Source of the DNA: Sphingopyxis indica
GTDB lineage: Bacteria > Pseudomonadota > Alphaproteobacteria > Sphingomonadales > Sphingomonadaceae
Direction of reading: 5' to 3'
NCBI RefSeq assembly: GCF_900188185.1
Contig: NZ_FZPA01000007.1
Coordinates: 124,001-188,000 of the forward strand
DNA length: 64,000 nt
Shown: positions 38,690 through 46,784 of the stretch, in pieces
Layout: each line of letters begins with the position of its first letter
Numbering within the stretch: position 1 is the stretch's first letter
Translations under genes and position numbers: made by a program
The notes under the pieces: generated by a model
What the model was told of the DNA's origin: nothing
The model's database searches: none
The model's input: the letters and a program-made list of their open reading frames with translations, nothing else

Positions 38690-39187
38690 ATGCGCACCAT
38701 TGGAATGAAGCGCGCCCTACTGGGCGCCGCGATTGCTGCCCTCGCCCTCAACGCTTCGGCCGCGCAGGCGGCGACGGCGACCGGGACGGCCAAGGCCAAG
38801 ATCCTGCGTCAGATCACGCTCACCAACACCAGCGACCTGCAATATGCGACCGTGATCAGCGGCGCGACGGCGTCGACCGTGCAGGTATCGACCGCGGGCG
38901 CGCGGACCTGCGGGTCGGGGCTGACCTGCACCGGCACCGCGACCGCAGCCAATTTCAACATCGCGGGCACCGACGGCGCGTTGGTCGATGTGAGCGGCGA
39001 TGCCAACGTCACGCTGACCGGCTCGCTCGGCGGCACGATGACCTCGACGTTGAGCTATTCGGCGGCGAGCGTCACGCTGGGCGCGACGGGCGGCAGCTTT
39101 CAGGTCGGCGGCACGCTGAGCGTCGGCGCCAACCAGACCGCGGGCGACTATTCGGGGACGTTCAACGTCACCGCCAATTACCAGTAA
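38690..39187 (+). CDS. DUF4402-type exported pilin-like subunit
   Basis: A 165-residue secreted beta-rich protein that is probably the major subunit of a chaperone-usher fibre. The signal peptide (1-27, ending ASAAQA) is followed by an all-beta domain rich in Thr, Ala, Ser and Gly with two cysteines in GARTCGSGLTCTG, likely a disulfide, and the terminal GDYSGTFNVTANYQ strand typical of DUF4402 proteins. The ATG at 38690 has an AAGGGA ribosome site. A strong terminator follows, so it can be made in excess over the chaperone and usher genes downstream. Confidence 0.85.
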   Translation: MRTIGMKRALLGAAIAALALNASAAQAATATGTAKAKILRQITLTNTSDLQYATVISGATASTVQVSTAGARTCGSGLTCTGTATAANFNIAGTDGALVDVSGDANVTLTGSLGGTMTSTLSYSAASVTLGATGGSFQVGGTLSVGANQTAGDYSGTFNVTANYQ

Positions 39188-39232
39188 GGTTCGGGCGGGG
39201 GGACGGCGGGCCGCACGGTCTGCCGGTCGATA

Positions 39233-39264
39233 AGGGCCGCCGGCGGGTGCCGGCGGCCCTTTTT
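39233..39264 (+). terminator. Rho-independent terminator after the pilin gene
   Basis: A perfect 12-bp stem AGGGCCGCCGGC (39233-39244) with its complement (39249-39260), loop GGGT, is followed by five T residues ending at 39264. It stands 45 bases after the pilin stop and would separate the subunit transcript from the chaperone-usher genes. Confidence 0.85.
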
Positions 39265-39403
39265 CGTGGGGTCTTTGCATGGTTAGCGAAATATCAACCA
39301 TCCTCGTGCAGTCCGGTAGCCGGACCAGCGGAGCGGACCAGCTCCGGTAAATAGCCGAGCGGGCGGGGGCGTCCGCGCGGCGACGATTGTGGGGATCGTG
39401 ACG

Positions 39404-40228
39404 ATGTTTCGTGTCTTGAGGGCCGCGGGCCTGCTTTCCATTGCCTTGTTTGGATTCACTTCGGTTCCGGCGAGCGCCGCGGGCGACCTGCTGGTCGCGC
39501 CGACGCGGCTCGTCCTCGACGGTTCGCGCGGCACCGAGGTGGTGCTCAACAATATCGGCGCCGAGCCCGCGACCTATCGCATCAGCCTGGAGATCAAGCG
39601 GATGACCGCCGCGGGCGGGCTCGACGAGATCGCCGAGGCCGACGCCGATGCGGCCGAAAGGGCGGCGCTCGGCATGATCGCCTTCAGCCCGCGCCGCGTC
39701 ACCCTGCCGCCCAACCAGCCGCAGGTGATCCGCGTCGGGGTGCGCGTGCCCGAGGGGACGCCGCCGGGCGAGTATCGCGCGCACATGCTGTTCCGCGCGG
39801 TGCCCGACGCCGCGCCGGCGGCCGAGCCGAAGCCGATCGGCGGCAGCGGCGTGTCGATCGCGCTGACCCCGATCTATGGCATCACCATCCCGGTGATCGT
39901 CCGCGTCGGCGACCTCGCCGCGACTGCCGAAATCGGCGCCGCGCGGGTGGCGGAGACCGCCGACGGGCCGGCGTTCGAATTCGACCTGACGCGCAGCGGC
40001 GCGCGATCGGTCTATGGCGATATCGAGGTGACGCGGCCGGGCACGCCCGAGCCGCTGCTCGTCGCGCGCGGCATCGCGGTCTATCCCGAAGTGACCGCGC
40101 GGCGCGTGTCGCTGCGCGTGCCCGCCGAGGTTGCCGCCGCGCTCAAGGGGCCGGTGCATATCCGCTACAGCGAGGATCGCGAACTCGGCGGCGGCACGAT
40201 CGACGAAGCTGATCGGGTGGTCGAATAG
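39404..40228 (+). CDS. Periplasmic pilus-assembly chaperone (FimC/PapD-like)
   Basis: A periplasmic chaperone of the Ig-like PapD fold that would hold the DUF4402 subunit for assembly. The 274-residue product has a signal peptide (about 1-26), then VAPTRLVLDGSRGTEVVLNNIGAEPATYRISLEI (strands A1-C) and SPRRVTLPPNQPQVIRVGVRVP, matching the conserved chaperone G-strand region. The ATG at 39404 is chosen over an in-frame GTG five codons earlier. The usher-like gene follows after 36 bases. Confidence 0.87.
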   Translation: MFRVLRAAGLLSIALFGFTSVPASAAGDLLVAPTRLVLDGSRGTEVVLNNIGAEPATYRISLEIKRMTAAGGLDEIAEADADAAERAALGMIAFSPRRVTLPPNQPQVIRVGVRVPEGTPPGEYRAHMLFRAVPDAAPAAEPKPIGGSGVSIALTPIYGITIPVIVRVGDLAATAEIGAARVAETADGPAFEFDLTRSGARSVYGDIEVTRPGTPEPLLVARGIAVYPEVTARRVSLRVPAEVAAALKGPVHIRYSEDRELGGGTIDEADRVVE

Positions 40229-40264
40229 GCGGCTCTGGGCCGGGAACAGATTTGCGCGGCCGCG

Positions 40265-42967
40265 ATGCGGTGGGGGCGCTTGATCGTCGCCGCGCTGGCG
40301 CTGGCGGGACTCGGTTCCGCCAGCGCCGAAGCGGCCGATAGCGCGCCGGCGGCGGTCGTCGGCGACGGCTGGACGCCGACCGCCGACGACAGCTGGCTGT
40401 TCGACCTGCGATCGGGGCAATATCGGCTCGGTGGCGGGGTGCGCGGGTTTCAGACGCCGCAGGGGGTCTGCGTCGACCTCGGCGACATGATACTCGCGCT
40501 CGACCTTGCGGTGCGGATCGACAGGAAGTTGCGCCGCGCAAGTGGCTGGGTGCTCGACGAGCGGCGGACGCTGACGATCGACCGCGACGCGGCGACGGTG
40601 CGCGCGGGCACTGAAACCCACCGCATCGGGCCGAGCGACATCCGCGATACTGCGGCGGGATGGTGCGTCGATCTGGAGCGGCTGACCGAGTGGCTCGGCA
40701 TCCCGGTCGCCGCCGACCTGCCCAATGCGGTGCTGCGCCTCGACACCAGCGAAAAGCTGCCGTTCCAGCTCGCTGCCGAGCGCCGAGCGCGCGCTGCGGG
40801 GCTCCGCCCTGCCGCCGACTTCGACCTCGCCAGCCTGCCGCAAGCGACGCGCCCTTATCGCCTGTGGGCGACGCCGTCGGTCGATGTCGTCGCGTCGGCG
40901 GCGGCGGTCGACGACCGGCGCGGCGGATCCTACGTTCAGGCGCGCTACGAGATTTTCGCCGCCGGCGAAGCGCTGAAGCACAGCTTCGACGCGCGGCTCG
41001 CGTCGGACGAGGAGGGGGTTCCCGACAGCCTGCGCCTGCGGCTCTATCGCACCGACCCGGCGGGGCAATTGCTCGGAGCGCTCCGAGCGACCCATTATGC
41101 GGCGGGCGACGTCAATCTGCTCGCGACGGGGCTCGTCGCGCAGTCGGTTCCCGGGCGCGGGGCGGTGCTGACCAACCGCCCGGTCGAGCGTCCCGACGCG
41201 TTCGACAAGACGAGCTTTCGCGGCGACCTGCCCGCCGGATGGGACGCCGAGCTCTATCGCAACGGGCAATTGCTCGCCTTCGCGACGCCGAACGGCGACG
41301 GGCGCTATGAATTTCTCGACGTCCCGCTGCAATATGGGACGAACCGCTTCGAGATCGTGCTTTACGGCTCGCAGGGGCAGATTCGACGCGAGATCAAACA
41401 GTTGCAGGTCGGAACCGATTCGATTCCGCCGCGCGAAACCTGGTATTGGGCGGGCTTTGCGCAGGAGGACACCGATCTGATCGGCTTTGGCGATCGTCCG
41501 TCGGTCTGGCGCCGCGGCTGGCGCGGCACGGCGGGGATCGAGCGCGGGCTCGACACGCGCACCTCGGTCGCGGGCTATGCGCACAGCCTGCTGATCGAGA
41601 ATGTCCGCCGCAGCTATGCCGAACTCGCGCTGCGCCGCGCGATCGGGCCGTCGCTGATCGAGGCTGCGGGCGCCTATGCCGACGATGGCGGGCGCGCGGC
41701 GCGGCTGAGCTGGCTCGCCGCGGTGGGCGACACCTATGTCCGCGCCGATGCAATGCGCGGATGGGGCGGCTTCGTATCGGACCGCTTCGTCGGCGGGGTG
41801 ACGGGCCTCTACAGCCTGTCGGTCGACCAGTCGCTCGCGCTCGGGCGCGGGGTGCTGCCGCTCCATTTCGACCTGTCGCACACGACGCGCGCCTCGGGGA
41901 TTTCGAGCCTGACCGCGACCGGACGCGCATCGGTCAGCGCGCGCGCGATGAGCTTCACCGGCCAGCTCGACTGGACAGAGAGCCACACGCCCTTCGGCCC
42001 CGATCCGCCCGACACGCTGACCGCGACGCTGCTCGCCAATGCCCGGATCGGGCGCGTCCGCCTGCGCGGCGAGGCGCGCTTTGCGCTGGCGGGTGAAAGC
42101 AGCGATTCGCGCGCTGCGCTGATCGCCGAATGGGCGGGGGCGGGCGAGGCTGAGTGGCGCGCCGAGCTGGGCTATGACGAGGGGCTGGCGCGCGCGCGCG
42201 CCGGGGTCGGCTATACGCGCCGTTTCAATCGCTTGCAGCTTTCGGGCTTTGGCGAGGTAGCGAGCGACGGATCGCTCGGCGCGTCGCTGTCGCTCGCCTT
42301 CAGCTTCGGCCCCGACCCGCGCGGCGGCGGCTGGCGCGTGTCGAGCGAGAAGCTCGGCGGGCGGGGGCAGCTGCTCGCCGATGTGTTCATGGACGACAAT
42401 GGCGACGGCGTGCGCCAGGCGGGCGAGGCGCCGGTCGCGGGGGTGCCGCTGACCGCGGGGCAGATGGCGCTCGATGCGGCGACCGACGCGCGCGGCGAGG
42501 CGGTGGTCGACGGGCTCGAACCGTGGCGCCCGGTCTTGATCGGAATCGACGCGGGCAGCCTGCCCGATCCCTATGTCCAGCCCGCGCTGCCCGGCGTCGT
42601 CGTCACCCCGCGCCCGGGCGTCGCGACGCGCATCGTGCTGCCGATGCGCGCGGCGGGCGAGATCGAAGGCGTGGTGCGGCGCGGCGGCGGCAATCCGGTC
42701 GAGGGGCTGAGCCTCGAGCTCGTCGATGCCGAGGGGCGGGTGCGCGCGGCGACCTTGAGCGAGTTCGACGGCTATTTCCTGTTCGAGAAAGTGCCCTATG
42801 GCCGCTATATCGTGCGGCCGGCGAAGGCGTCGGCGGCGGCGCTGCGGCTCGACCCCTGTTTTGCCGTCGCCGCGGTGCCGGGGACGGCGGCACCGCGCGT
42901 GCGGCTCGGCACGCTGGTGCTCGAACCGCTGACGCAAAGCCTCGCCGCGATGGCGAGCGGCCCCTGA
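40265..42967 (+). CDS. Usher-like outer membrane protein with C-terminal Ig-type domain
   Basis: A 900-residue exported beta-barrel protein likely to be the assembly platform for the DUF4402 fibre. After a signal peptide (1-24) come an N-terminal domain with two Cys (VCVDLGD, WCVDLERL), a plug-like segment (AELYRNGQLLAFATPNGDGRYEFLDVPL and NRFEIVLYGSQGQIRREI), a long barrel region with alternating patterns (about 390-690), and C-terminal repeat domains with VFMDDNGDGVRQAGEAPVAGV and FDGYFLFEKVPYGRY, resembling carboxypeptidase-regulatory or SdrD-type folds. It is more divergent than FimD and lacks its typical N-terminus. Confidence 0.75.
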   Translation: MRWGRLIVAALALAGLGSASAEAADSAPAAVVGDGWTPTADDSWLFDLRSGQYRLGGGVRGFQTPQGVCVDLGDMILALDLAVRIDRKLRRASGWVLDERRTLTIDRDAATVRAGTETHRIGPSDIRDTAAGWCVDLERLTEWLGIPVAADLPNAVLRLDTSEKLPFQLAAERRARAAGLRPAADFDLASLPQATRPYRLWATPSVDVVASAAAVDDRRGGSYVQARYEIFAAGEALKHSFDARLASDEEGVPDSLRLRLYRTDPAGQLLGALRATHYAAGDVNLLATGLVAQSVPGRGAVLTNRPVERPDAFDKTSFRGDLPAGWDAELYRNGQLLAFATPNGDGRYEFLDVPLQYGTNRFEIVLYGSQGQIRREIKQLQVGTDSIPPRETWYWAGFAQEDTDLIGFGDRPSVWRRGWRGTAGIERGLDTRTSVAGYAHSLLIENVRRSYAELALRRAIGPSLIEAAGAYADDGGRAARLSWLAAVGDTYVRADAMRGWGGFVSDRFVGGVTGLYSLSVDQSLALGRGVLPLHFDLSHTTRASGISSLTATGRASVSARAMSFTGQLDWTESHTPFGPDPPDTLTATLLANARIGRVRLRGEARFALAGESSDSRAALIAEWAGAGEAEWRAELGYDEGLARARAGVGYTRRFNRLQLSGFGEVASDGSLGASLSLAFSFGPDPRGGGWRVSSEKLGGRGQLLADVFMDDNGDGVRQAGEAPVAGVPLTAGQMALDAATDARGEAVVDGLEPWRPVLIGIDAGSLPDPYVQPALPGVVVTPRPGVATRIVLPMRAAGEIEGVVRRGGGNPVEGLSLELVDAEGRVRAATLSEFDGYFLFEKVPYGRYIVRPAKASAAALRLDPCFAVAAVPGTAAPRVRLGTLVLEPLTQSLAAMASGP

Positions 42968-42970
42968 CCG

Positions 42971-43396
42971 TCAATCGGACGGCGCGGCTTTTACGGGATT
43001 CCTGGCGTGCGCGGCGATTTCGGCGGGAAGCGCGAGCCACGGGTGCGCGTCGTCGGCCCAGACCGCCTGTTCGGGCATCGGAAAGCCGGGGTCGGCGAAG
43101 GCGCCGGCGGCGACGCCGACCAGATGCGGCATCCGCTCGGGCTCCCACCACAGTGATGAGCCGCATTCGGGGCAGAAATGAAAGGATACGGCGAAGCCGC
43201 TCGCCGAGGGGCGGGTGTAGCTTTGGGCGGTGCCCGCGATCAGCCGTGTCTGCGATCGCGCAAAGAAGGCGGCGACGCTGAACAGCGATCCGGTGCGGCG
43301 CTGGCAGTCGAAGCAATGACAGAGCGACACTTTGGCGGGCTCGCCGAGGCACGCGAGGCGAAGCTGGCCGCAGTGGCAGGTGGCGAGCCTTTCCAT
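42971..43396 (-). CDS. GFA-family (glutathione-dependent formaldehyde-activating-like) protein
   Basis: A 141-residue zinc protein with the GFA fold; most members do not act on formaldehyde and their role is unknown. The metal cysteines show in ATCHCGQ (about residues 7-10), LCHCFDCQRRTG and FHFCPECGSSLWW. ATG at 43396 starts at the conserved domain (MERLATCHCGQ); one at 43414 is also possible. It is convergent with the usher gene across three bases. Confidence 0.87.
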   Translation of the reverse strand: MERLATCHCGQLRLACLGEPAKVSLCHCFDCQRRTGSLFSVAAFFARSQTRLIAGTAQSYTRPSASGFAVSFHFCPECGSSLWWEPERMPHLVGVAAGAFADPGFPMPEQAVWADDAHPWLALPAEIAAHARNPVKAAPSD

Positions 43397-43491
43397 GGCA
43401 TGTGCGAATAGCATCGCGCGCGGGTGGCGCAAAGCGGCCCGTCGCCGCCGAAAACCCCCTTCCCCTACGAAGAAGGGAAGGGGGAGTGGTC

Positions 43492-43860
43492 TCAGCAGCG
43501 GCCGCCGCGGTCGATTTCGCGGCCGAGAAGCGCGCCGGCGGCGGCGCCGATGATCGTGCCGGGCGCGCGGTCGCCATATTGATCGACCTCGCGGCCGAGC
43601 AGTGCGCCCGCGGCGCCGCCGACGATCAGCCCGGTCGTCCCGCTGCCGCGCCGGCAATGATAGCGCGGGCGATAATCGCGGCGGTCGCGATAATAGTCGC
43701 GGCGGTAATCGCGGCGGTGGTCGCGATAGCGGTCATAGTCGCGATGGCTGTAATGGCCGTGGCGATGGTGACGGTCGCGCGCATCGGCTTCGGCGGGGAG
43801 AGCGGCGATGGCGCTCGCACCGATCAGCGCGGAGAGCGTCAGTTTCTTGATCCAGAACAT
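43492..43860 (-). CDS. Exported glycine-zipper protein with Arg/Asp/Tyr/His-rich linker
   Basis: A 122-residue envelope protein. A signal peptide (about 1-26) precedes a low-complexity stretch (about 28-70) built mainly of Arg, Asp, Tyr and His, followed by two near-identical glycine-zipper units, GGAAGALLGREVD and GAAAGALLGREID, ending RGGRC. Such 2TM glycine-zipper proteins insert in or line the outer membrane and are often stress related. The His/Asp-rich part may bind metal, which is a guess. Single gene on the minus strand. Confidence 0.85.
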   Translation of the reverse strand: MFWIKKLTLSALIGASAIAALPAEADARDRHHRHGHYSHRDYDRYRDHRRDYRRDYYRDRRDYRPRYHCRRGSGTTGLIVGGAAGALLGREVDQYGDRAPGTIIGAAAGALLGREIDRGGRC

Positions 43861-44193
43861 GATGTTCCTTTCCTTGTATGTCCCGGCGGACAGATTAGGC
43901 GCGCGAAGCTGGCGCGGGGATGAACCCGCATGGTCGGCGGCGGCCGACGCGACTCGGTCCGGCTTTCGCAAGGGGCGATTCGTCGTGCGTCAACGGGGGC
44001 GGGCGGGGAAAGGCGCCCGCGATGCGGGGCACAAGAAAGGGCGGACGCCCTGCGGCCTCCGCCCTTCCCTTGCGACCCGGAAGCGCTCCGGGAAGAATCA
44101 GCCGGCCGTCACAGGCCGGGGCGACATTCTGGGTGACGTCGCGGTCGAAGGAACAACGAAGCTGCGCGCGAAAAATTTCGCGGTTCGTCGGGC
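43861..44193. other. Intergenic region upstream of the glycine-zipper gene
   Basis: This 333-base region holds the terminator of the zwf operon (see 44033-44066) and must hold the promoter of the glycine-zipper gene on the minus strand. A further GC-rich stem, CCGGCCGTCACAGGCCGG (44102-44119), is present. I see no gene and no convincing promoter pair. Confidence 0.5.
44033..44066 (-). terminator. Rho-independent terminator of the zwf-eda-hydrolase run
   Basis: On the minus strand a 9-bp stem AAGGGCGGA / TCCGCCCTT (plus-strand 44037-44045 and 44058-44066) with a 12-base loop is followed by TTTCTTG. It lies about 130 bases after the stop of the last alpha/beta hydrolase gene. Confidence 0.65.
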
Positions 44194-45168
44194 TTAGCGC
44201 ACGGTTGGCGGCGGATTTGCCCGGGCGGCGGGCGATTCGTGCGCGGCAAGGAAGGCGCGCTGGACCTCGGCGGTCGCTTTCGGGTCCTCGATCATCGGGA
44301 CATGCGCGACATGGTCGAAGACATGCGCGCGGCTGTCCGCGATCCCCGCTTCGAGCACCGCGACGCAGCTGACATCGATCAGCCTGTCGTGGCGGCCCCA
44401 GACGATCAGCGTCGGCACGCGGACCTTTGCCAGTTCGTCGTTGAGCGGTTTCGCCTCCATCTCGTCGGCGATCACCCAGAAAATCCTGTCGAGCAGGTCG
44501 CGGTAGCGCAGCGCGTCGGCATAGACCGCGGGTTTGAGGCGCGCGGGCACGCGCATCGGCTTGTGCGCGACGAATTCGACGAGCCGGTCGGCATCCTCGA
44601 TATTGGCGAGGACGAGCGGGTTGTAGTCGCGCGCCGCGGCGAGCCGCTGCAGTTCGCTTTCCTTCTCGCCCAGCACCCCGGCATTGTTGAGCAGGGTCAG
44701 CGTGGCGAGGCGATCGGGATGGTCGATCGCGAAGCGCAGCGCGATCCAGCCGCCCATGCTGTTGCCGCCGAGATGCGGCCGCTCGATCCCGAGCGCGTCG
44801 AGGAAGGCCTTGAGCCGCGCGGTCTGGCTGGCGATGTCGAAGGGCAGGGCCGGGTCGCGATCATTCTCGCCGAACCCCGGCAGGTCGGGCGCGATCAGCC
44901 GATAGTCGCGCGTCATCCAGCGCGCATAAAAGCTCCAGTGATCCTTGTCGGCGCCGAAGCCGTGAACCATCACCAGCGCCGGTTTCGACGGGTCGCCGCC
45001 CTCCAGATAGGGCCAGACGCGCCCGTCGACGGCGATGCTCTTGCGCACCAGCCGCCCGCGCCGCCGCACGAGCGAGCGCATCAGCGCGACGAGCCGGCCG
45101 GGGAAGAGGAAATAGAGCAGCGCGAGCGCGATCAACGGCGCGAAGATAAGGATGAGGAGGTATTTCAT
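44194..45168 (-). CDS. Membrane-anchored alpha/beta hydrolase
   Basis: A 324-residue hydrolase with one N-terminal membrane helix (about 2-22) and an alpha/beta-hydrolase domain. The oxyanion HGFG motif is in MVHGFGADKDHW, the nucleophile Ser in LGGNSMGGWIAL, an acid in VWGRHDRLIDV and the His in DHVAHVPMIEDP. The ATG at 45168 has an AGGAG ribosome site. It ends the Entner-Doudoroff gene run; the substrate is unknown, probably a lipid or ester at the membrane. Confidence 0.9.
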   Translation of the reverse strand: MKYLLILIFAPLIALALLYFLFPGRLVALMRSLVRRRGRLVRKSIAVDGRVWPYLEGGDPSKPALVMVHGFGADKDHWSFYARWMTRDYRLIAPDLPGFGENDRDPALPFDIASQTARLKAFLDALGIERPHLGGNSMGGWIALRFAIDHPDRLATLTLLNNAGVLGEKESELQRLAAARDYNPLVLANIEDADRLVEFVAHKPMRVPARLKPAVYADALRYRDLLDRIFWVIADEMEAKPLNDELAKVRVPTLIVWGRHDRLIDVSCVAVLEAGIADSRAHVFDHVAHVPMIEDPKATAEVQRAFLAAHESPAARANPPPTVR

Positions 45169-45197
45169 GGCGCACTCCTGAAGGGGAGGGGTTTGAT

Positions 45198-46052
45198 CTA
45201 TCCTGCCACATGCGCGTCGAACCATGCGATCAGATCGCCCAGCACCGCATCGCGTTCGGGCTCATTGTAGATTTCGTGGAACAGCCCCGGATAGATTTCG
45301 AGCCTTTTGTCGGTCGACGCGACATGGTCGAACAGGAAGCGCGATCCGGCGGGCGCGGTCAGCCGGTCCTCGCCGCCGTGCTGAATGAGGAGCGGCAGCG
45401 CGATCGCCCCGGCGCCCTCGCGCGCGCGGGCCATCGCGTCGAACATCTCGGCGGCGAGCCGCGCGCTCATCTTGCCGCGATGGACGAGGGGATCGGCGAG
45501 ATAGGCGGCGACAACCGCGGGATCGCGGCTGACCCCGGCGGGATCGAGCTTCATCACCCCGGCGCGGGGAAAATAGCGCGACAGGAAGCGGCTGATCCGG
45601 ATCATCGGCTTGGACGGCGGCTGGGGCGGCAGGATCGCGGGGCCGGAGAGCGCGGCGGCAGCGAAGTCGCGCTGGCGCTCGATCAGCAGCAGCGCCGCGA
45701 TCAGCCCGCCCATGCTGTGCCCCAGGAGCAGGCGCGGCTTGCCCGGCCAGGCGGTGCGGACGCGCTCGATCAGCCCCTTCATGCCGTCCAGATAAAAGGA
45801 AAAGGACGGGACATAGCCCATCGTCCCGCTCGACCTGCCGTGCCCCCAATGGTCGACGGCATAGACGGCATGGCCCGCTGCGGTCAGCCGCGCGGCGACA
45901 TGAGCGTAGCGCCCGGCGTGTTCGGCATAGCCGTGCGCGAGCAGCACCACCGCTTTCGGGTCGCCCTGCGGCAGCCAGCGCGTAAGGTTGAGGTTCGACC
46001 CGTCGCCGCCCTTCCAGGGCGGCAGGACGATCGGTTCATTGTCCGCGCTCAC
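45198..46052 (-). CDS. Alpha/beta hydrolase of the monoacylglycerol lipase type
   Basis: A 284-residue cytoplasmic hydrolase of the lysophospholipase or monoglyceride lipase group. It has HGYAEHAGRYAHVA (oxyanion loop), the nucleophile elbow LLGHSMGGLIAA, QHGGEDRLTAP with the catalytic Asp, and GLFHEIYNEPERD with the catalytic His. It lies 69 bases after eda and 29 before the next hydrolase. The link with sugar breakdown is positional only. Confidence 0.9.
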   Translation of the reverse strand: MSADNEPIVLPPWKGGDGSNLNLTRWLPQGDPKAVVLLAHGYAEHAGRYAHVAARLTAAGHAVYAVDHWGHGRSSGTMGYVPSFSFYLDGMKGLIERVRTAWPGKPRLLLGHSMGGLIAALLLIERQRDFAAAALSGPAILPPQPPSKPMIRISRFLSRYFPRAGVMKLDPAGVSRDPAVVAAYLADPLVHRGKMSARLAAEMFDAMARAREGAGAIALPLLIQHGGEDRLTAPAGSRFLFDHVASTDKRLEIYPGLFHEIYNEPERDAVLGDLIAWFDAHVAG

Positions 46053-46121
46053 CCCATATCCTCCCGCCCGCGGCGCGATCGGCGCGCCCGGGCGAAAGGA
46101 TGGCAGGGGCGACGGCGCGAA

Positions 46122-46745
46122 TCAAGGACGCGCGAGCGCCGCCGCCTCGCGCGCGAGCGCCTCGAACCGCGCGGTGTCGAGCGGACCCGACGGCACCACC
46201 CAGCTGCCGCCGACGCAGAGCACCGGATCGAGCGCGAGCCATTCGGGCGCGGTCGCGGCGCTGATCCCGCCGGTGGGGCAGAAGGTGACGCCGCCGAAGG
46301 GCCCCGCGAGCGCCTTGAGCGCGGGGATGCCGCCGCTCGTCGCCGCAGGGAAGAATTTGAAGCTGCCGAGCCCGAGGTCGAGCCCGGCCATGATGTTCGC
46401 GGCGTTGGCGACGCCGGGCAGGAAGGGAATGCCCGCCGCGACCGCCGCTTCGCCGAGGCTGTCGGTGAGGCCGGGCGAGACGATGAATTCGGCGCCGGCG
46501 TCGAGCGCGTCATCGAGCATCTTCGCGTTGAGCACGGTGCCCGCGCCGACGACCGCGCCCGCGACCGATTTCATCGCCTTGATCGCATCGAGCGCGGCGG
46601 GGGTGCGCAGCGTGACTTCGAGCACCGGAAGCCCGCCCGCGACGAGCGCCTCGGCCATCGGCACCGCGTCTTCGGCCCGGTCGATCACGATCACCGGGAT
46701 CACCGGCGCAAGCGCCATGATCTGTTCGATAGCGCTGTCGGACAT
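46122..46745 (-). CDS. eda: 2-keto-3-deoxy-6-phosphogluconate aldolase
   Basis: Eda cleaves KDPG to pyruvate and glyceraldehyde-3-phosphate, the last Entner-Doudoroff step. The 207-residue product has the Schiff-base Lys in SFKFFPA, the VLEVTLRTPAALDAI motif with the catalytic Glu, GAGTVLNAKM and FCPTGGIS. The ATG at 46745 with GGAG eight bases before is preferred to a TTG two codons upstream. It follows edd after 39 bases. Confidence 0.96.
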   Translation of the reverse strand: MSDSAIEQIMALAPVIPVIVIDRAEDAVPMAEALVAGGLPVLEVTLRTPAALDAIKAMKSVAGAVVGAGTVLNAKMLDDALDAGAEFIVSPGLTDSLGEAAVAAGIPFLPGVANAANIMAGLDLGLGSFKFFPAATSGGIPALKALAGPFGGVTFCPTGGISAATAPEWLALDPVLCVGGSWVVPSGPLDTARFEALAREAAALARP

Positions 46746-46784
46746 TTTCAAACTCCATTTTTCGATTCGCCGCGGGGGCGACGG

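Noticed and set aside
39279-39301. ATGGTT-N11-AACCAT inverted repeat, also readable as TTAG-N7-TCAA, a poor CtrA site
   Set aside because: Two mismatches to the CtrA consensus and a short stem; not enough to call a site.
38717-42937. A 1406-codon open frame on the minus strand opposite the chaperone and usher genes
   Set aside because: It is a composition effect of GC-rich codon bias: the product is Arg/Ala/Asp-rich with no domain, and the plus strand has clear signal peptides and fold patterns.
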